Part shown: positions 49,845-51,229 of the stretch, in pieces
Layout of the letters: each line of letters opens with the position of its first letter
Position numbering within the stretch: position 1 is the stretch's first letter
NCBI GenBank assembly: GCA_023227835.1
Contig: JALOCI010000017.1
Location: 1-51,229, forward strand
DNA: 51,229 bases
Direction of reading: 5' to 3'
DNA from: Bacteroidales bacterium
Lineage (GTDB): Bacteria; Bacteroidota; Bacteroidia; Bacteroidales; UBA932
Notes under the pieces: model-generated
Database searches by the model: none
What the model was told of the DNA's origin: nothing
Seen by the model: only the letters and a program-made list of their open reading frames with translations
Position numbers and translations under genes: made by a program

Positions 49845-50711
49845 ATGGAATACATTCTACATCTATTGATACTGGTTTGCATTTATGTAATGCTTTCGCA
49901 AACATTGAGTTTGACAGCTGGTTTTGGAGGAATGATTTCATTGGCTCATGCCGGATTTTATGGCATGGGCGCATATACCGCAGCTCTTTTAGCTATTAAT
50001 TTTCAATTACCATTCTTGTTAGCCTTACTAATTGGTATGCTATTGAGTGGTCTATTAGCTTTAGTTGTATCAACGATTGCCTTACGAACAATAGATGACT
50101 ATTTTATTATTTGCACCTTAGGTATACAAGTCATTGTTTTCTCATTAATGAATAACTGGATGTCGCTTACAAAGGGGCCAATGGGTATTCCGGGTATTCC
50201 TGCTGCTTCAATTTTTGGTTTTGAGTTTGACAACAAAATATCATTCTTGATACTGACCATATTCTTTACAGCCATTGTATTCTTCATTATACGAAACATT
50301 ACCAAATCATCATTTGGCCGAGTTCTTATTGCCTTAAGTGAAGATGAGATATATACAAAAAGCCTTGGGAAGAAGGTGTATTTTTCCAAAGTTGCCAGCT
50401 TTACCATAGGGGCAATGCTCGCGGCTATTCCCGGAGTATTATATGCACATTATATAAGTTACATTGACCCGACTAGTTTTACTGTTGATGAATCCATTTT
50501 CATTTTATCAATAGTAATAATCGGCGGAATGAGAAATTTATGGGGTTCAGCAATAGCCGCAGCTGTATTAGTTTTCTTGCCAGAAGCATTAAGGTTTTTA
50601 GGAATGCCTGGTAATATCGCTGCTAATATGCGCCAAATTATATACGGCCTTGCTTTGATTGTAATGATGTTCAAATTCAGCCAAGGTTTTTTGGATAGAA
50701 AGAAAACGTGA
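49845..50711 (+). CDS. Liv-type ABC permease (LivM-like)
   Basis: 288 residues, about eight hydrophobic segments. LivM hallmarks: YVMLSQTLSLTAGFGGMISLAHAGFYGMGAYTAALL, GPMGIPGIPA, ALSEDEIYTKSLGKKVYFSKVASFTIGAMLAAIPGVLYAHYISYIDPTSFTVDESIFILSIVIIGGMRNLWGSAIAAAVLVFLPEALR. Pairs with the LivH-like subunit. Last gene of the operon; boundary motif copy 9 follows 20 nt after the stop. Confidence 0.92.
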   Translation: MEYILHLLILVCIYVMLSQTLSLTAGFGGMISLAHAGFYGMGAYTAALLAINFQLPFLLALLIGMLLSGLLALVVSTIALRTIDDYFIICTLGIQVIVFSLMNNWMSLTKGPMGIPGIPAASIFGFEFDNKISFLILTIFFTAIVFFIIRNITKSSFGRVLIALSEDEIYTKSLGKKVYFSKVASFTIGAMLAAIPGVLYAHYISYIDPTSFTVDESIFILSIVIIGGMRNLWGSAIAAAVLVFLPEALRFLGMPGNIAANMRQIIYGLALIVMMFKFSQGFLDRKKT

Positions 50712-50731
50712 GAACATTTATCTCTGACTAC

Positions 50732-50749
50732 GGAAAACCTTGGCAAAGT
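50732..50749 (+). repeat. Boundary motif copy 9
   Basis: GGAAAACCTTGGCAAAGTCT, ending 3 nt from the stop of the minus-strand hsdR fragment. It closes the ABC/radical-SAM module on the right. Confidence 0.75.
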
Positions 50750-50752
50750 CTG

Positions 50753-51229
50753 TTATCTGTTTTTCTTAAAGTTTTCTGCTTGTTCAAAAATCTCAATATA
50801 AACTTCATCACGCTCTACTGGTGGATAGCCAAACTCATCCAAAATCAAAATCAAATCCACTTTCAAAGCTGATTTTATATCGTCTCGTTTGTTCCAGTCG
50901 GGGAATTTTGCCTGGTTGTCAACTATTACTTTTACCGCTTTTGACAAGTCAATTAATTTGTCTTCAGGATAAGTGAAGTCGTATTTTTTACATAGCTCTT
51001 TCAGAATGTCGTAAAATGCTTTTTCTTCAAAGTCAATTCCTAATTCATCTCCAGCCTTAAATTCCTTTTGGACATCCCAAATCAGGTTTGTCAAGGCTTC
51101 TGCTGATAATATCACACCAAATGTGCCGGTCATATCACTCACAAATGTACCGGGTGTATCAGTCACAAATGAGCCAGGCGTATCACCCACAAATGTACCA
51201 CAATAAAGGGATGTAATCTTGAAGGACGC
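50753..51229 (-). CDS. hsdR: Type I restriction endonuclease subunit R, C-terminal part, with GTF-repeat segment (partial)
   Basis: The frame is open to the right edge, so the GTG at 51190 is unlikely to be the true start. The last 110 residues match the C-terminal DUF3387 region of HsdR: LSAEALTNLIWDVQKEFKAGDELGIDFEEKAFYDILKEL, and the ending DDIKSALKVDLILILDEFGYPPVERDEVYIEIFEQAENF. Before that comes a repeat of eight residues (GTFVGDTP, GSFVTDTP, GTFVSDMT, GTF), which is not normal for HsdR. Whether this is a real fusion, a truncated gene or a chimera cannot be settled inside the window. Confidence 0.65.
   Translation of the reverse strand, partial: ASFKITSLYCGTFVGDTPGSFVTDTPGTFVSDMTGTFGVILSAEALTNLIWDVQKEFKAGDELGIDFEEKAFYDILKELCKKYDFTYPEDKLIDLSKAVKVIVDNQAKFPDWNKRDDIKSALKVDLILILDEFGYPPVERDEVYIEIFEQAENFKKNR
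51119..51190. repeat. 24-nt tandem repeat, three units plus a partial fourth
   Basis: Units 51119-51142, 51143-51166 and 51167-51190 (each AAATG...TCAC on plus), then a 14-nt fourth start. In frame with the hsdR fragment, coding for an eight-residue GTF repeat. Changes in unit number would keep the frame. Confidence 0.8.

Noticed and set aside
32873..50749. Assignment of the repeats as integron attC sites
   Set aside because: No clear RYYYAAC/GTTRRRY pair and no integrase gene in view, so only the resemblance is reported.

Overview
The window reads as a chromosomal segment of a Bacteroidota bacterium, most likely order Bacteroidales. The evidence is a SusC/SusD outer-membrane pair with FecR and an ECF sigma factor, lipoproteins with Bacteroidota-only domains (DUF4843, PKD-like, 6-bladed propeller), and repeated matches to the Bacteroidota promoter consensus (TTG, about 19-21 nt, TAnnTTTG). 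No rRNA, tRNA or CRISPR array was seen.

Left part (1-32.9 kb) is ordinary chromosome. A sialate O-acetylesterase/SGNH fusion is cut by the left edge. A seven-gene minus-strand operon (FecR, SusC, SusD, DUF4843 lipoprotein, PKD-like lipoprotein, two TlpA-type thioredoxins) lies divergent from its ECF sigma gene. Next comes a complete threonine operon (thrA, asd, thrB, thrC). It is preceded by a Bacteroidota promoter, a 26-residue Thr/Ile-rich leader peptide and a three-way RNA switch ending in an intrinsic terminator, which is a textbook attenuator. After that come a glycerophosphodiesterase, a HAD phosphatase, an EFR1-type flavodoxin/ferredoxin, a TetR regulator with two near-identical palindromic operators (its own promoter and fabF), fabF, a run of small housekeeping or unknown genes, and an ABC-F ATPase.

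Right part (32.9-51.2 kb) is an accessory region built like a cassette array. Single genes or short operons are separated by copies of a short motif (consensus AAAAMCYTTGGCWAGGT), seen nine times and always in the same orientation. Five larger mosaic repeats (R1-R5) that fold into long imperfect hairpins also separate them. Cargo includes an acyltransferase, a HicB-like antitoxin, a DOPA-dioxygenase-like enzyme, a lipoprotein pair, hipB with a broken hipA, DinD with a small partner, a Panacea-type antitoxin, and the 3' end of a type I restriction HsdR gene.

The largest cargo (42.7-50.7 kb) is the most interesting part. It is one AT-rich, tightly overlapping operon that encodes a complete Liv/HAAT-type ABC importer: two ATPases, a membrane-anchored binding protein and two permeases. 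Wedged inside it are a ThiH/HydG-like radical SAM lyase, a class I SAM methyltransferase, two paralogous membrane-anchored proteins of unknown family and a 49-residue membrane peptide. I know of no described system with this composition. An importer coupled to radical-SAM chemistry on an imported amino acid or similar molecule is the working hypothesis.
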